DNA of 64,000 bases from Brevundimonas sp. (GCF_027484365.1 NZ_JAIXTC010000016.1:32040-96039), one strand, 5' to 3'. Numbered from the stretch's first letter, positions 31,375 to 43,016 are shown. Notes: generated from the letters alone by a model not told the origin. Numbers and translations are program-made.

Positions 31375-32081
31375 GGCGCGACGACCGGGAGCGCCGGCTC
31401 CATCAGCGGGATGGAGGCGACGCGACGCAGGGTGGCGGTCGGCTGGCCGTCGACGCCGGCCAGGGTGATGTCGAGCGCCACGGCGGTGACGCCTTCGTTG
31501 GGCGCAGGGCCGGTCGACAGGGGCCGACCGTCGGGACCGATCAACGGCAGGGCGGGCTGCTGCGGCTGGGGCCAGGCCTCAAGCCAGTCGCCACGACGCC
31601 GGTGGAAGGTCCAGCGCAGGCTTGAAACCTCGGTCAGCAGGGTCTGGACGCGCTCCCCGCCGGCTCCGGTGATTGTGCGGGTCAGAGCGTCGCCGTTGAG
31701 GTCATAGCGGACGGTGACGATGCCGCCGGTGATGTCGGCCTTCTGCAATGAAAGGGAGGCTGCGCCGCCCCCGAGCGAGCCGCTGATCTGGTCGAGGTCG
31801 GACGAGACGACCAGCATGGCGCGCTGGATCTCCGCCATCCGGCCGAGGCGGGTGTCGGTCCCGTCCTGGGTTCGCAGGACACTGTTCAGCAGGGTAAAGC
31901 CGGCGACGCCGATCAGGGCGAACAGGCCCATGGCGATCAGCACCTCGATCAGGGTGAAACCTTTACGACGGCGCTTCGCGAACCGCCCACGCGTGGTATC
32001 TGCGGCGCAGAACGGGAGGCGCGACGATGCTGAAGGTCTGGAGAACGCGAGAGGGCGAAGGCGGCCGGGCTGCGGGCGCAT
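31371..32081 (-). CDS. gspJ: Type II secretion system minor pseudopilin GspJ (start uncertain)
   Basis: RRRKGFTLIEVLIAMGLFALIGVAGF prepilin motif; nearest in-frame ATG is 32081, within the track-predicted gspN ORF. Confidence 0.85.
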   Translation of the reverse strand: MRPQPGRLRPLAFSRPSASSRLPFCAADTTRGRFAKRRRKGFTLIEVLIAMGLFALIGVAGFTLLNSVLRTQDGTDTRLGRMAEIQRAMLVVSSDLDQISGSLGGGAASLSLQKADITGGIVTVRYDLNGDALTRTITGAGGERVQTLLTEVSSLRWTFHRRRGDWLEAWPQPQQPALPLIGPDGRPLSTGPAPNEGVTAVALDITLAGVDGQPTATLRRVASIPLMEPALPVVAP

Positions 32082-32785
32082 TTCAGTTCGAACGGCTGAC
32101 GGTGAAGGTGACGCGCTGGCGCGTGGTCCTGGCCGGGGTCGGGGCCGGGGCATATGCCCTGGGCCTGATCGCCATGGCTCCGTCGGAGATCATCGTGGCG
32201 AAATCCTCCAACGGAGAACGGCAGGCCGTCGGGACCGTCTGGGCCGGCGAACGGGCCATGCCGGGCGGGTTCGGCGCGCGCTGGGCGGTGATGCCGGTGT
32301 CCTCGATCCTGCATCTGTCCGGAGCGGTGAGCCTGGGGCTCCGCGGACCCGATACGGCGGCCACGGGCCAGGTGCTGGCGCGGCCAGGACGGGTCCTCGT
32401 GCGCGACCTCGAGGGAACGGCGTCCCTGCGGTTGCTGAACGCCGTGGCTCCAAGCCTGCCGTTCGCCTGTTCCTCCATGCTGCGACTGGAGGTGGCCGCG
32501 TTGTCGCTGCGCGGATCGCCGCAAGGGGCAGGGACGATGACGAGCGGCCCGGCCGACTGCGCGCCGACGACGGGCGGGCCGGCTACGCCCATCCCGGGGC
32601 TGAACGGGACGATCTCGGCCGATGGGGCTGCCACGACCGTAGCCTTTGCACGGGCGGACTCGGGGGCCGAGGTCATGAAGGCGCGGGTGCAGGCGGACGG
32701 CGGACTGACGGCCTCGATCGAGCCGGGCGGCGTCGGCCTGATCCCGGGCGTCGGGGCGCCGGTGTCGATCGAGACGTCGCTGTAG
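32027..32785 (+). CDS. gspN: Type II secretion system protein GspN
   Basis: N-terminal TM VVLAGVGAGAYALGLIAMAP; T2SS context; SD-like GGGAGG before ATG 32027; alternative GTG at 32102. Confidence 0.75.
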   Translation: MLKVWRTREGEGGRAAGAFQFERLTVKVTRWRVVLAGVGAGAYALGLIAMAPSEIIVAKSSNGERQAVGTVWAGERAMPGGFGARWAVMPVSSILHLSGAVSLGLRGPDTAATGQVLARPGRVLVRDLEGTASLRLLNAVAPSLPFACSSMLRLEVAALSLRGSPQGAGTMTSGPADCAPTTGGPATPIPGLNGTISADGAATTVAFARADSGAEVMKARVQADGGLTASIEPGGVGLIPGVGAPVSIETSL

Positions 32786-32795
32786 GCCTCGATGC

Positions 32796-34018
32796 TCACA
32801 GCCCGGCGAGGTTGTTGAGGTTCACGATCGGCATGAGGATGGCCAGGACCATCAGCAGCACGATCCCGCCCATGACCAGAAGCACGCCGGGCTCGACCAG
32901 GGAGACGAGGGCCTGGACGAGGCTGTCCAGCTCCTGCTCCAGATCCTGGGCGGCGCGTTCGAGGCCGTGGCCCAGCTTGCCCGACTGTTCGCCCGCCGCG
33001 ACGATGGCCAGCAGAAGGGGCGGGAAGACATCGGCCTCGGCCATGGCGCGGCGCAGGGACGAGCCCTCGCGGACCCGGGCGGCGACGAGGACGGCGCGCT
33101 CGCGGGCGAAGCGGTTGGGGGTGACGGCGGCGGAGGCCTGAAGCGCCTCGACCAGGGGCACGTCGGAGCGGACGAGGGTGGCCAGCGACCCGGCGAACCG
33201 GGCGGCGTTCAGGTGCTGGACGAAGCCGGCGAAGGGCGGGGTCTTGAGCAGGAATTCGGCGAAGCGGCGCGCGTTGGCCGGGACGGCCAGCCAGCGGTTC
33301 CAGCCGATGCCTGCGACGGCGAGGGCGATCAGCACATAGACGCCGAAGGTCTGGACGAAGGCCGAGAGGGCGATCAGGGCCCGCGTCAGGAAGGGCAGTT
33401 CGGCCCCGCGCGAGACGAACACCTTCACGATGTCCGGGACGACATAGATCATCATCAGGGTGATCATCAGCAGGGACACGCCCGCCAGCAGGGCCGGATA
33501 GAGGAGGGCCAACTGGACCTTGCGGCGGGCCTTCTCCTGATTGCCGACGAACTCGGTCAGGTGGGCCAGGACGGTCGAGAGCTTGCCCGACTGTTCGCCG
33601 GCCGCGATCGAGGCGCGGTAGAATTCGGGGAAGACCTTCGGATGGCGGGCCAGGGCCGAGGCGAAGCTGCGGCCCTCGAGGATTGCCGACCGGACGTCGG
33701 TCAGGACCACGCCGATAGGCTGGCCCTCGGTCTGCTGGGCGGCGATGCGCAGCGCCTCCTCGATGCGGATGTCGGAGCCGATCAGGGTCGAGAGCTGGCG
33801 AGTGACGGCCGACAGGGTTTTCGAGCTGATGCCCCGCTGGAAGATGACGATGCCTTTCGACAGGTCAGTCTTGCGGCGCTCGCCGGCCAGGGCGACGCTG
33901 GTCGGCAGCAGGCCGCGGTCGCGGACCAGCTGGCGCGCGCCGACATCTGAGGCGGCCTCGATCGTCCCCTTGTGGGGTTTGCCCTCGGCGTCGACGGCCT
34001 GGAAGGCGAAGACAGGCA

Positions 34019-34019
<1 letters not shown>
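32796..34019 (-). CDS. gspF: Type II secretion system inner membrane protein GspF
   Basis: LSAVTRQLSTLIGSDIRIEEALRIAAQQTE, repeated SIAAGEQSGKLSTVL / AIVAAGEQSGKLGHGLER halves typical of GspF. Confidence 0.96.
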
Positions 34020-35502
<1,483 letters not shown>

Positions 35503-35506
<4 letters not shown>

Positions 35507-35973
35507 GGTTGAATTACGCGCAGGGTGACGTCGACGACGCCTTCGGAGGCGGCGCGCCGGATGGTCACGGAGGACAGGGTCGCGCCGGAGGCCTCCAGGG
35601 CCGCCAGCCAGGGAATGACGGCGTCATAGCGGGCGCCGGTCACGCTGACCTCGGCCGAGCTGGCATCGCCGGTGACGGTGGGAACGATGCCGAAGGTCGC
35701 GGCCTGGACGGGGATGGCCTCCGGCAGCGGACCGGACAGGGCGGGGGTCGAGGTCGTGACCGCGCCGCCGGCGGTGCGGACGTCGACCAGAACCTGCTCA
35801 TAGGCGGCGATCCGGCCGATGGCCGTGGTGCGGGCGTCGAGCAGGGGGCGCAGGATGGCCAGCCAGACCACGGCGATGACGATGAGGCCGCCGAGGAAGG
35901 CGATCATCACCTGTTCCCGGCGCGAGCGGGCGGCCATCCAGGCGGCGGCGCTGTCGAGGGCTGGAGACCTCAT
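35503..35973 (-). CDS. gspM: Type II secretion system protein GspM
   Basis: Single TM N-terminus MIAFLGGLIVIAVVWLAILRPLLDAR; position between gspE and gspL. Confidence 0.85.
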
Positions 35974-37103
35974 CCGGCGCCTCCCTGCGTGACTTGAATC
36001 GTGGCGTTGAGGCCGTTGGTGGCCTGGGCCGCGTCGACGGCGGCGGGGGCGCCGGTCGCGGTAAGGCCCGAGGCGTTCAGGGCGGCGACGGCGCGGTCGA
36101 GGGTGGCGGCGTCCGAGACTGCGACGCCGAGATCCAGCGAGCCGGGCGCATAGGTCGCCGTGTTGAACGCCACTGCGCCGGCTCCCGGCAGGGCGCCCGA
36201 GGTCTGGGCCAGCAGGCGGGTGAAGGGTCGGACCCCGCCACCGGCGGATGGCAGGATACGGTCCGCGGCGGCGACCAGATCGTCCTCGGCCGCGATCTGG
36301 GGCGCGACGGACTGGAGAAGCGTGCGGGCCTCCGCCTCCTTCTTTTCCGCCATGGTGTGCAGCAGCAGGGTGTCGATCCCGAGGATGCCGATATGGGCCA
36401 GGACGCCGATGCCGGCGACCAGAGCGATCGTCCGGGCGGCGGTCGGGGCGCCGGAGCGGGTGGCGGCATAGACGCCCTGACGCAGGTCGAGCGGCGGCAG
36501 GACGGCGACCGTCTCTCCCGTCGACCCGAGCAGGGCCGCCTCGCGTTCGACTCCGTCGGCCAGGGCCCCGGGCAGGGGGGCGCCGATGGTCTGGAGGCGG
36601 GGCCTTCCGGCGGCGGTCCAGGCCGCCTCGATGGCGGACAGCGGCAGGGCGAATCCGGCGCCGTTGTCGGTGCGGACGAGGGCGCGGTCGTGCTCCGCCT
36701 GCACCACCCAGCCGCCCGGCGACGGCATGGGCAGGGTCAGGGCGTCGGGCAGCAGGATCGCCGGTTCGAGCTCAGCCTCCGCCAGCAGTGCGATCCAGGA
36801 CTGCATCCGTGTATGGCGAACCACGCCCGCGATGTGGCGGCGCGGCGCGACCTCCATCCCGAGAGCGAAATGCAGGGTGGCCAGAGGCTCGCCGACGGCG
36901 TCCTCCAGCGCATAGGCCAGGTTCGACAGGCGCTGGGCCCGCGTCGGGAAGGGCAGATCGACCGTCAGGGTCAGGACGTCTTCCGAGGGGACCAGAACCG
37001 TGGTCGGACCGGTGTAGGTCCGGTCGACTGCTATGATTCTGTCATCGACGATGCGCCATAAGCCTCGGCTCGGAAGGTTCGATCTGGCGGGTCGACCGAG
37101 CAT
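35970..37103 (-). CDS. gspL: Type II secretion system protein GspL
   Basis: PSEDVLTLTVDLPFPTRAQRLSNLAYALED typical of the GspL cytoplasmic domain. Confidence 0.9.
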   Translation of the reverse strand: MLGRPARSNLPSRGLWRIVDDRIIAVDRTYTGPTTVLVPSEDVLTLTVDLPFPTRAQRLSNLAYALEDAVGEPLATLHFALGMEVAPRRHIAGVVRHTRMQSWIALLAEAELEPAILLPDALTLPMPSPGGWVVQAEHDRALVRTDNGAGFALPLSAIEAAWTAAGRPRLQTIGAPLPGALADGVEREAALLGSTGETVAVLPPLDLRQGVYAATRSGAPTAARTIALVAGIGVLAHIGILGIDTLLLHTMAEKKEAEARTLLQSVAPQIAAEDDLVAAADRILPSAGGGVRPFTRLLAQTSGALPGAGAVAFNTATYAPGSLDLGVAVSDAATLDRAVAALNASGLTATGAPAAVDAAQATNGLNATIQVTQGGAG

Positions 37104-37204
37104 TGGCGGAACTCAATAGAATGGCGTGGTCGGAGGCGTTGACCCGGTCTATAGCAGCGAAAACAAGCCTGTCGCCACTGGCTGCGTCGTTGAGAAAAAG
37201 TGTC

Positions 37205-37669
37205 ATGATTACTTTGTCCAAGCGTCACAAGCGAAGCCGTAACCTTGATGCGCGGCGCGCCGGGCTGACTCTGGTCGAGATGATCGTGGTTCTGGCCATT
37301 ATCGCGGTCGTCGCCGTGCTGATCGTGCCCAATGTGATCGGTCGCCCGGACGAGGCGCGGGTGACGGTGGCCAAGACCGATCTGAAGACCATCGCGACGG
37401 CCCTGCGGATGTACCGGCTCGACAACGGCGACTATCCGACGACGCAGCAGGGCCTGGCCGCCCTGGCGGGTCGACCGACGTCGCCGCCCGAACCGCGGGC
37501 CTATCCGGCCGAACCCTACCTGACCGAAGTGCCCACCGATCCCTGGGGCAAGGCCTATATCTATCGCAGCCCGGGTCTGGCCGGTCCCTACGACCTGTTG
37601 TCCTATGGCAAGGACGGCGAGGAGGGCGGCGAGAAGCTCGACGCCGACCTGAACGAGCGAACGCGCTGA
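37205..37669 (+). CDS. gspG: Type II secretion system major pseudopilin GspG
   Basis: RRAGLTLVEMIVVLAIIAVVAVLIVPNVIGRPDEARVTVAKTDLKTIATALRMYRLDNGDYPTTQQGLAAL. Confidence 0.97.
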   Translation: MITLSKRHKRSRNLDARRAGLTLVEMIVVLAIIAVVAVLIVPNVIGRPDEARVTVAKTDLKTIATALRMYRLDNGDYPTTQQGLAALAGRPTSPPEPRAYPAEPYLTEVPTDPWGKAYIYRSPGLAGPYDLLSYGKDGEEGGEKLDADLNERTR

Positions 37670-38151
37670 TGAGGGCTGTCGGGGGACAGATCCTGAAACG
37701 ACGGTCGGGGATGACCCTCGTCGAGATCCTGGTGGTGCTCGCCATTGTCGGGGTGATGGCGGGCGTCGTCACCCTGGGCGTCGGCGCCGCCGATCGCGGC
37801 ATGGGCGTCGAGACAGAGGCCAACCGTCTGGCCGACCGGTTGAGGCTGGCGGCCGACGACGTGCTGGTGACCCGCCGTCCCCTGTCTCTGGCCTTCGACG
37901 GCGAGGGCTACGGATTCGTGCGCGGCGACGCCGGCGCATCGGGCGTGGTGGACGCCCTGGCCGAGCGCCACGCCCTGCCGGACGGCGTCCGGATGGTCGG
38001 GCTGGGCGTCGCCTCGCCCGTGTCGATCGACCCCGACGGCGCCCAGCCGGTCGCAGCCTTCGGCCTGGCCAAGGGGGACCAGCGTTGGCGTGTGACCTTC
38101 GACGGACTGAATGCCGTGGCCGAACCGGTCTCCGAAGAGGCGCCGGCATGA
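37669..38151 (+). CDS. gspH: Type II secretion system minor pseudopilin GspH
   Basis: RRSGMTLVEILVVLAIVGVMAGVV; EANRLADRLRLAADDVLVTRRPLSL. Confidence 0.9.
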   Translation: MRAVGGQILKRRSGMTLVEILVVLAIVGVMAGVVTLGVGAADRGMGVETEANRLADRLRLAADDVLVTRRPLSLAFDGEGYGFVRGDAGASGVVDALAERHALPDGVRMVGLGVASPVSIDPDGAQPVAAFGLAKGDQRWRVTFDGLNAVAEPVSEEAPA

Positions 38152-38507
38152 GGCGCGACGGATATTCCCTGATGGAGGCGCTGGTCGCCCTGTTCATCCT
38201 GGCCATCGCTACGGTCGGGCTGACGCGCGCGACCCAGGCCCATGTCGACGGCGTGCGCGGGCTCGAGCAGCGCGTCGTCGCCCAGTGGGTGGCCGAGAAC
38301 CGGCTGGTCGAACTCAATCTGGAAGGCCCCGCGCAGACGCCGGACGTCTCGGTCGTCCGCATGATGGACCGGGACTGGGACGTGCGGGTCGCGCGCAAGG
38401 CCACCGACGATCCGGATCTGGTGGCCGTGGACGTGGCCGTGTCGCCAGCGGGCGGTCGCGAGGCCGTCCGGCTGTCGGGCTTCGTCGACCGGGGAGCGGC
38501 GGCATGA
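38148..38507 (+). CDS. gspI: Type II secretion system minor pseudopilin GspI
   Basis: RRDGYSLMEALVALFILAIATVGL; QWVAENRLVELNLE. Confidence 0.92.
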   Translation: MRRDGYSLMEALVALFILAIATVGLTRATQAHVDGVRGLEQRVVAQWVAENRLVELNLEGPAQTPDVSVVRMMDRDWDVRVARKATDDPDLVAVDVAVSPAGGREAVRLSGFVDRGAAA

Positions 38508-39394
38508 CCCCGGAACGCAGGGACGAGATCGCGCTGAGGGTGGTCAGCGTCGTGGTCGTGGGCTCGCTGGCCCTGGCCCTGGCGGGCCTGACCTGGCGGC
38601 TGACCGGCTGGGACGACGGGCGGGACGCGGTGGCCGTGGCCGAAAGCCTCGCGCCCTTGGGCGGCGCGGCTGCGCCCGGCGCGGATGCCGACGTGGCGCG
38701 GATCGTGTCGCTGGCCCCGTTCGGCGGCGCGACGGCGGCGGGGGGCCTGCCGGCCTCGACCCTCGGTCTGGTGCTCAAGGGCATACTGATGGCGGATACG
38801 CCCGGAGCGTCGACCGCCCTGATCGCGGTCGGTGAGGGACCGGCGGCCATCTATGGTGTGGGCCAGACCCCGGTCGGCGACGCGGTCATCGAGTCCATAG
38901 AGGTCGATCATGTGATCCTGTCGTTCGGCGGCGCACGCCAGCGACTGGACTTCCCCGAGCCCGTGGCGATCGATCCGGTCGCCGTGTCGGGTGCGACCCC
39001 GGGCGCAGGGATCACCGTGACCCCGGTTCAGCCTGCGCCATCACCGGAAGCGGCGGCCCCGGCTATGTCTTCAGCCGCGGCCGGTGCGGCCGCAGCGGCT
39101 CCGCCCGCGCCGCGCGCCCCCGGTCCGGGCGGGCCCCCCAATGTCGGCGCCGCAGCGGGTGCTGCCGGCGTGACCGCGACGGCCTCCGGCTATCGCATCG
39201 GGCCCAATCCCTCGCCCGAACTGCGCCGCTTCGGCCTGCAGCCCGGCGATGTGATCGAGACGCTCAACGGCCAGGCGGTCGGCGACGCGGCCTCGGATCA
39301 GCAGCTGTTCGAACGCGCCCGGTCCGCCGGACAGGCGCGCGTGGTGGTCGTCCGTGACGGCCGCCGCCTGACCCTCAACTTTCCCCTTCGCTAG
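38504..39394 (+). CDS. gspC: Type II secretion system protein GspC (with C-terminal PDZ)
   Basis: LGLVLKGILMADTPGASTALIAVGEGPAAIYGVGQ HR domain; PDZ GYRIGPNPSPELRRFGLQPGDVIETLNGQAV. Confidence 0.92.
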   Translation: MTPERRDEIALRVVSVVVVGSLALALAGLTWRLTGWDDGRDAVAVAESLAPLGGAAAPGADADVARIVSLAPFGGATAAGGLPASTLGLVLKGILMADTPGASTALIAVGEGPAAIYGVGQTPVGDAVIESIEVDHVILSFGGARQRLDFPEPVAIDPVAVSGATPGAGITVTPVQPAPSPEAAAPAMSSAAAGAAAAAPPAPRAPGPGGPPNVGAAAGAAGVTATASGYRIGPNPSPELRRFGLQPGDVIETLNGQAVGDAASDQQLFERARSAGQARVVVVRDGRRLTLNFPLR

Positions 39395-39403
39395 GAGCCC
39401 GGC

Positions 39404-41455
39404 GTGACGAAGTTTCTCCGCCTGACAACCACCAGCGTGCTGGCCCTGAGCCTCGCCGCCGGCCCCGTGGGGTCCGCCTCGTTCGCGCAGACCGTCGCGC
39501 CGGCACCGGTCGCCATGCAGGACGTGGTCATCAACATGCGCGGCGCCGACATCAAGGACGTCGCCGAGCAGGTCAGCCGCATCACCGGCCGCACCCTCGT
39601 GCTCGATCCGCAGGTGCAGGGCCAGGTCAACGTCGTCTCGGCCGAACCGCTGAGCCGCAACGGGGTGTGGGAGCTGTTCCTGTCGGTGCTGCGGACCTCG
39701 GGCTTCGCGGCCGTGCGCAGCGGCAATGTCTGGCGCGTCGTGCCCCAGGCGACGGTGGTCCAGAGCGGCGCCTCGGAGACCGGCGCGGCCAGTTCCAACC
39801 AGCAGATCGTGACGCGGCTGATCCGCCTGCGGAACCTGCCCAGCGACCAGGCCGTTCGGGCCCTGCGTCCCCTGGTGTCCTCCTTCGGCGCCATCGAGGC
39901 CCTGACTGAGCCCAACGGCGTCGTGGTCACCGACTATGCCGAGAACATCCGCCGGGTGCAGCAGCTGGCTGCGACGCTCGATCAGGGCGGCGGGACTTCC
40001 TTCGACAGCATCGCCCTGCGTTACGCCTCGGCGACCGAGGTCGCGGCCTCGGTCAGCGCCCTGCTGGGGTCGGACGCCGGCGGCCCGCGCGTGACGGCCG
40101 ATGAACGGTCGAACGTGCTGCTGATCCGGGGCGACGCCGCCGATCTGGCGCAGGCGCGGTCGATCGTCCAGGCCCTGGACACGCCGGGTGGAGCGACGCC
40201 GGTGACGCGGGTCGTCCGCCTGAGGAACTCCGACGCCGAGTCGATCACCGAGATCGTCCGCGGCCTGCTGGGCGGCGAACCGTCGGCGACCAATCCCGTG
40301 GCGCGGTCGCTGCGGAACAACACCGGACTGGCGAGCCTGAGCGCCTCGAACCGCGACACGGCGGCCATGGCGGCCAGCGCGCTCTCGGCCTCGGGCGAGG
40401 GGGCTACGGCCTCCCAGCCGGCCTCCGGATCGGTGGCGCGGCCCGAGGGCTTTACTGCAGACGGCGTGACCGTCCAGGCCTCGCCTGAGCTGAACGCGGT
40501 GGTCATGCGCGGTCCGCCGGCGACCGTCGACATGCTCGAGGACGTCATCAGCCAGCTCGACCTGCGTCGCGCCCAGGTCAAGATCGAGGTCGCCATCGTC
40601 GAGATCACCGGCGAGCTGGGCGAACAGATAGGGGTGCAACTGGGCCTCGGCGGGGCGGTTCCGGACGACGGCGTCATCGGCGGGACGGGCTTCTCCAACG
40701 CCGGGACCGATCTCGGCACGGTGTTGACGGCGCTCGGCTATCCGGCCGGCCGTCTGCTCGGCGCGGGCCTGTCGCTGGCGGCGGGGTCGGAGGGCGACTT
40801 CGGCCTGCTGCTTCAGGCCGTGGGCACCAACAATGCAGCCAACCTGCTGTCCTCGCCCAGCATTACGGTGCTGGACAACGAAGCGGCGGAGATCGTGGTC
40901 GGCCAGAACGTGCCGTTCCGGACCGGCAGCTTCGCCACTGACGGCAACTCGACCAACCCCTTCACCACCATCAGCCGCGAGGATGTGGGCCTGACCCTGA
41001 GGGTCGTGCCGCGCGTGCATGAGGGCGGGGTGGTGCGTCTCGAGGTGTCGCAGGAGATCTCGTCCCTGGTCCCGACGGCCGTGATCGGCGCGGCGGATCT
41101 GATCACCAATCGCCGCAGCCTGCAGACCTCGGCCCTGGCGGACGACGGCGAGACGATCGTTCTGGGCGGGCTGGTCACCGACGACCGCCAGACCGCCAAC
41201 AGCCGGGTGCCGGGCCTGGGCAGTCTGCCTCTGGTCGGCGCCGCCTTCCGCTCGCGCCGCGACAGCCAGACACGGCGGACCCTGTTCATCTTCCTGAAGC
41301 CGACGATCCTTCGTGACAGCGCCTCGGTCGCGGCCGATGCGCGGGAAGCCTACGACCGGCTGCGCCGCTCGGAGCCGGTACGGATCGATCCGACACGGCC
41401 CGAATCCATCGCGCGCGACCCCCGGCTTCAGCCCGAGGTGGATGAGGTCTTCTAG
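39404..41455 (+). CDS. gspD: Type II secretion system secretin GspD
   Basis: VKIEVAIVEITGELGEQIGVQLGL, NLLSSPSITVLDNEAAEIVVGQNVPFRTG, VGLTLRVVPRVHEGGVVRLEVSQEISS; GTG start. Confidence 0.96.
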   Translation: MTKFLRLTTTSVLALSLAAGPVGSASFAQTVAPAPVAMQDVVINMRGADIKDVAEQVSRITGRTLVLDPQVQGQVNVVSAEPLSRNGVWELFLSVLRTSGFAAVRSGNVWRVVPQATVVQSGASETGAASSNQQIVTRLIRLRNLPSDQAVRALRPLVSSFGAIEALTEPNGVVVTDYAENIRRVQQLAATLDQGGGTSFDSIALRYASATEVAASVSALLGSDAGGPRVTADERSNVLLIRGDAADLAQARSIVQALDTPGGATPVTRVVRLRNSDAESITEIVRGLLGGEPSATNPVARSLRNNTGLASLSASNRDTAAMAASALSASGEGATASQPASGSVARPEGFTADGVTVQASPELNAVVMRGPPATVDMLEDVISQLDLRRAQVKIEVAIVEITGELGEQIGVQLGLGGAVPDDGVIGGTGFSNAGTDLGTVLTALGYPAGRLLGAGLSLAAGSEGDFGLLLQAVGTNNAANLLSSPSITVLDNEAAEIVVGQNVPFRTGSFATDGNSTNPFTTISREDVGLTLRVVPRVHEGGVVRLEVSQEISSLVPTAVIGAADLITNRRSLQTSALADDGETIVLGGLVTDDRQTANSRVPGLGSLPLVGAAFRSRRDSQTRRTLFIFLKPTILRDSASVAADAREAYDRLRRSEPVRIDPTRPESIARDPRLQPEVDEVF

Positions 41456-42150
41456 CCGCGGGGTTCGTTGACCCGGGGGATGACCAGGTCGGGATCGGCC
41501 TCGGCACCCTCGACCGGGCGCGAGGCGGGCCGGCGCTGGTCGGTCAGGCGCAGCAGGGGGGCGGCGATCCGCGCGCGTTCTTCGGCGCGGCGATAGACGG
41601 TCTGGCCGCCGAACAGGGCTGTGGCCCCGGCCAGCGCGCCGCCGAAGAAGATCAGCAGGGCGGTGACAGCGCCGTCCCACCAACGGTCCTTGCCATAGAC
41701 GGCGGTCGGCGCGGCGACGGTCGCCGCCGGAAGCGGGGGTCGGGCGGTGACCGGCTCGGCCAGGGTCATCAGCGACCCGCCGCGCGCCAGTATCATCGGC
41801 ACATTGGCGCGCGGGACGACGGCATAGGCCCCGGGGCCGGTGCGCATCAGGGCGATGTCCTGATCCAGCAGGGCCGAGCCGAAATCCCTGAGCAGGGCAT
41901 CCGACGAATACCAGCCGTCGGCGCGGAAGGTGACGAGGCCGTCCACGGCCGGGTCGATTGTGACGTCCCAGGCGAGGGCCCCGCCGACAATGTCCTGGGC
42001 CGCCTCGGCGACGGGGGTGTCGGTGAAGCTGAAGACATAGAACTGCAGCGGCTCGGCGGCGGCTGGAACCGGAGCTGTCGCGGGGGCCTGGGCCAGCGCC
42101 GGGGCGGCGACCAGCATCAGGGCCAGAAGGGCGGGGCAGATCAGGCGCAT
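41452..42150 (-). CDS. Signal peptide + secretin N0-like domain + C-terminal TM protein, T2SS-associated
   Basis: EPLQFYVFSFTDTPVAEAAQDIVGGALAWDVTIDPAVDGLVTFRADGWYSSDALLRDFGSALLDQDIALMRTGPGAYAVVPR resembles the N0/STN fold pattern; TM WWDGAVTALLIFFGGALAGATALF. Confidence 0.6.
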   Translation of the reverse strand: MRLICPALLALMLVAAPALAQAPATAPVPAAAEPLQFYVFSFTDTPVAEAAQDIVGGALAWDVTIDPAVDGLVTFRADGWYSSDALLRDFGSALLDQDIALMRTGPGAYAVVPRANVPMILARGGSLMTLAEPVTARPPLPAATVAAPTAVYGKDRWWDGAVTALLIFFGGALAGATALFGGQTVYRRAEERARIAAPLLRLTDQRRPASRPVEGAEADPDLVIPRVNEPRG

Positions 42151-42201
42151 CGGAAGTCTCGATACCATGCCGGTCCCATGCCCAGATAGGACGACAGGAC
42201 G

Positions 42202-42705
42202 ATGAAATCGCTCGCGGCCTCGTCTAGGGTGGCCGGGCGCGAACCTCCCCGTGCGATTCAGGAGACCTCCGTGGTCCAGGTTCCCGGCGCCGCCCGACGC
42301 GCCGCCGCCTTTCGCCGAATGCGCGACGCCCGCTCCAGCGAGGTGGCGGAGGACTATGTCGAACTGGTCGGCGATCTGATCGCGGAGATGGGGTCGGCGC
42401 GGCTGACGGATCTGGCGGAATGCCTCGGCGTGGCCCCCGCGACGGCGGCCAAGGCCCTGCAACGCTTGCAGCGCGACGGACTGGTGGAGACCAGGCCCTA
42501 TCGCTCGATCACCCTGACGCCCGCCGGCGAGACGATGGCGGCGGCGTCGCGCGAGCGGCACCGGATCGTGCATGAATTCCTGATCGCCCTCGGCGTCACC
42601 GGAGAGACCGCCGAGGCCGATGCCGAGGGGATCGAGCACCACGTCAGCCCCGAGACCCTCGCCCTGTTTGAAAACATGACGCAGCGGCTGCGGCAGGGCG
42701 GTTAG
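42202..42705 (+). CDS. mntR: Manganese-binding transcriptional regulator MntR (DtxR family)
   Basis: EDYVELVGDLIAEMGSARLTDLAECLGVAPATAAKALQRLQRDGLVETRPYRSITLTPAG...GIEHHVSPETL. Confidence 0.9.
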   Translation: MKSLAASSRVAGREPPRAIQETSVVQVPGAARRAAAFRRMRDARSSEVAEDYVELVGDLIAEMGSARLTDLAECLGVAPATAAKALQRLQRDGLVETRPYRSITLTPAGETMAAASRERHRIVHEFLIALGVTGETAEADAEGIEHHVSPETLALFENMTQRLRQGG

Positions 42706-42752
42706 GTCGACCGGACCGCCCCTCGGAGCGGGCCGCAACGGCGTCGCGCCCG

Positions 42753-43016
42753 CTATTTGAGGAAGGCGCTCGTCCGCACTGCACCGGTGCCGAGATCGAT
42801 GTTGAAGGCCAGACCCTGAAAACTGTCGGCGGTCAGCACCCCGTCCTCCAGCCGCATGGCCACGAAGGCGTCCTGACCCTCGCCCTTCGGCGGGTGGGCG
42901 ATCCAGCGGCGGCGACCGGTCGAATGCAGGCGGGCAATGGTTCCGCGCTCATCTTCGGGCGCGGACAGGCCGTGGAGGACCAGGCGGTCGCCGTCGGGCA
43001 GTTCGATCTGCGTCAT
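42753..43016 (-). CDS. Hypothetical protein (87 aa)
   Basis: ORF overlapping the stop of the upstream lipoprotein gene. Confidence 0.6.
   Translation of the reverse strand: MTQIELPDGDRLVLHGLSAPEDERGTIARLHSTGRRRWIAHPPKGEGQDAFVAMRLEDGVLTADSFQGLAFNIDLGTGAVRTSAFLK

Noticed and set aside
39071-41683. 870-aa minus-strand ORF
   Set aside because: Antisense to gspC/gspD, which have clear family signatures
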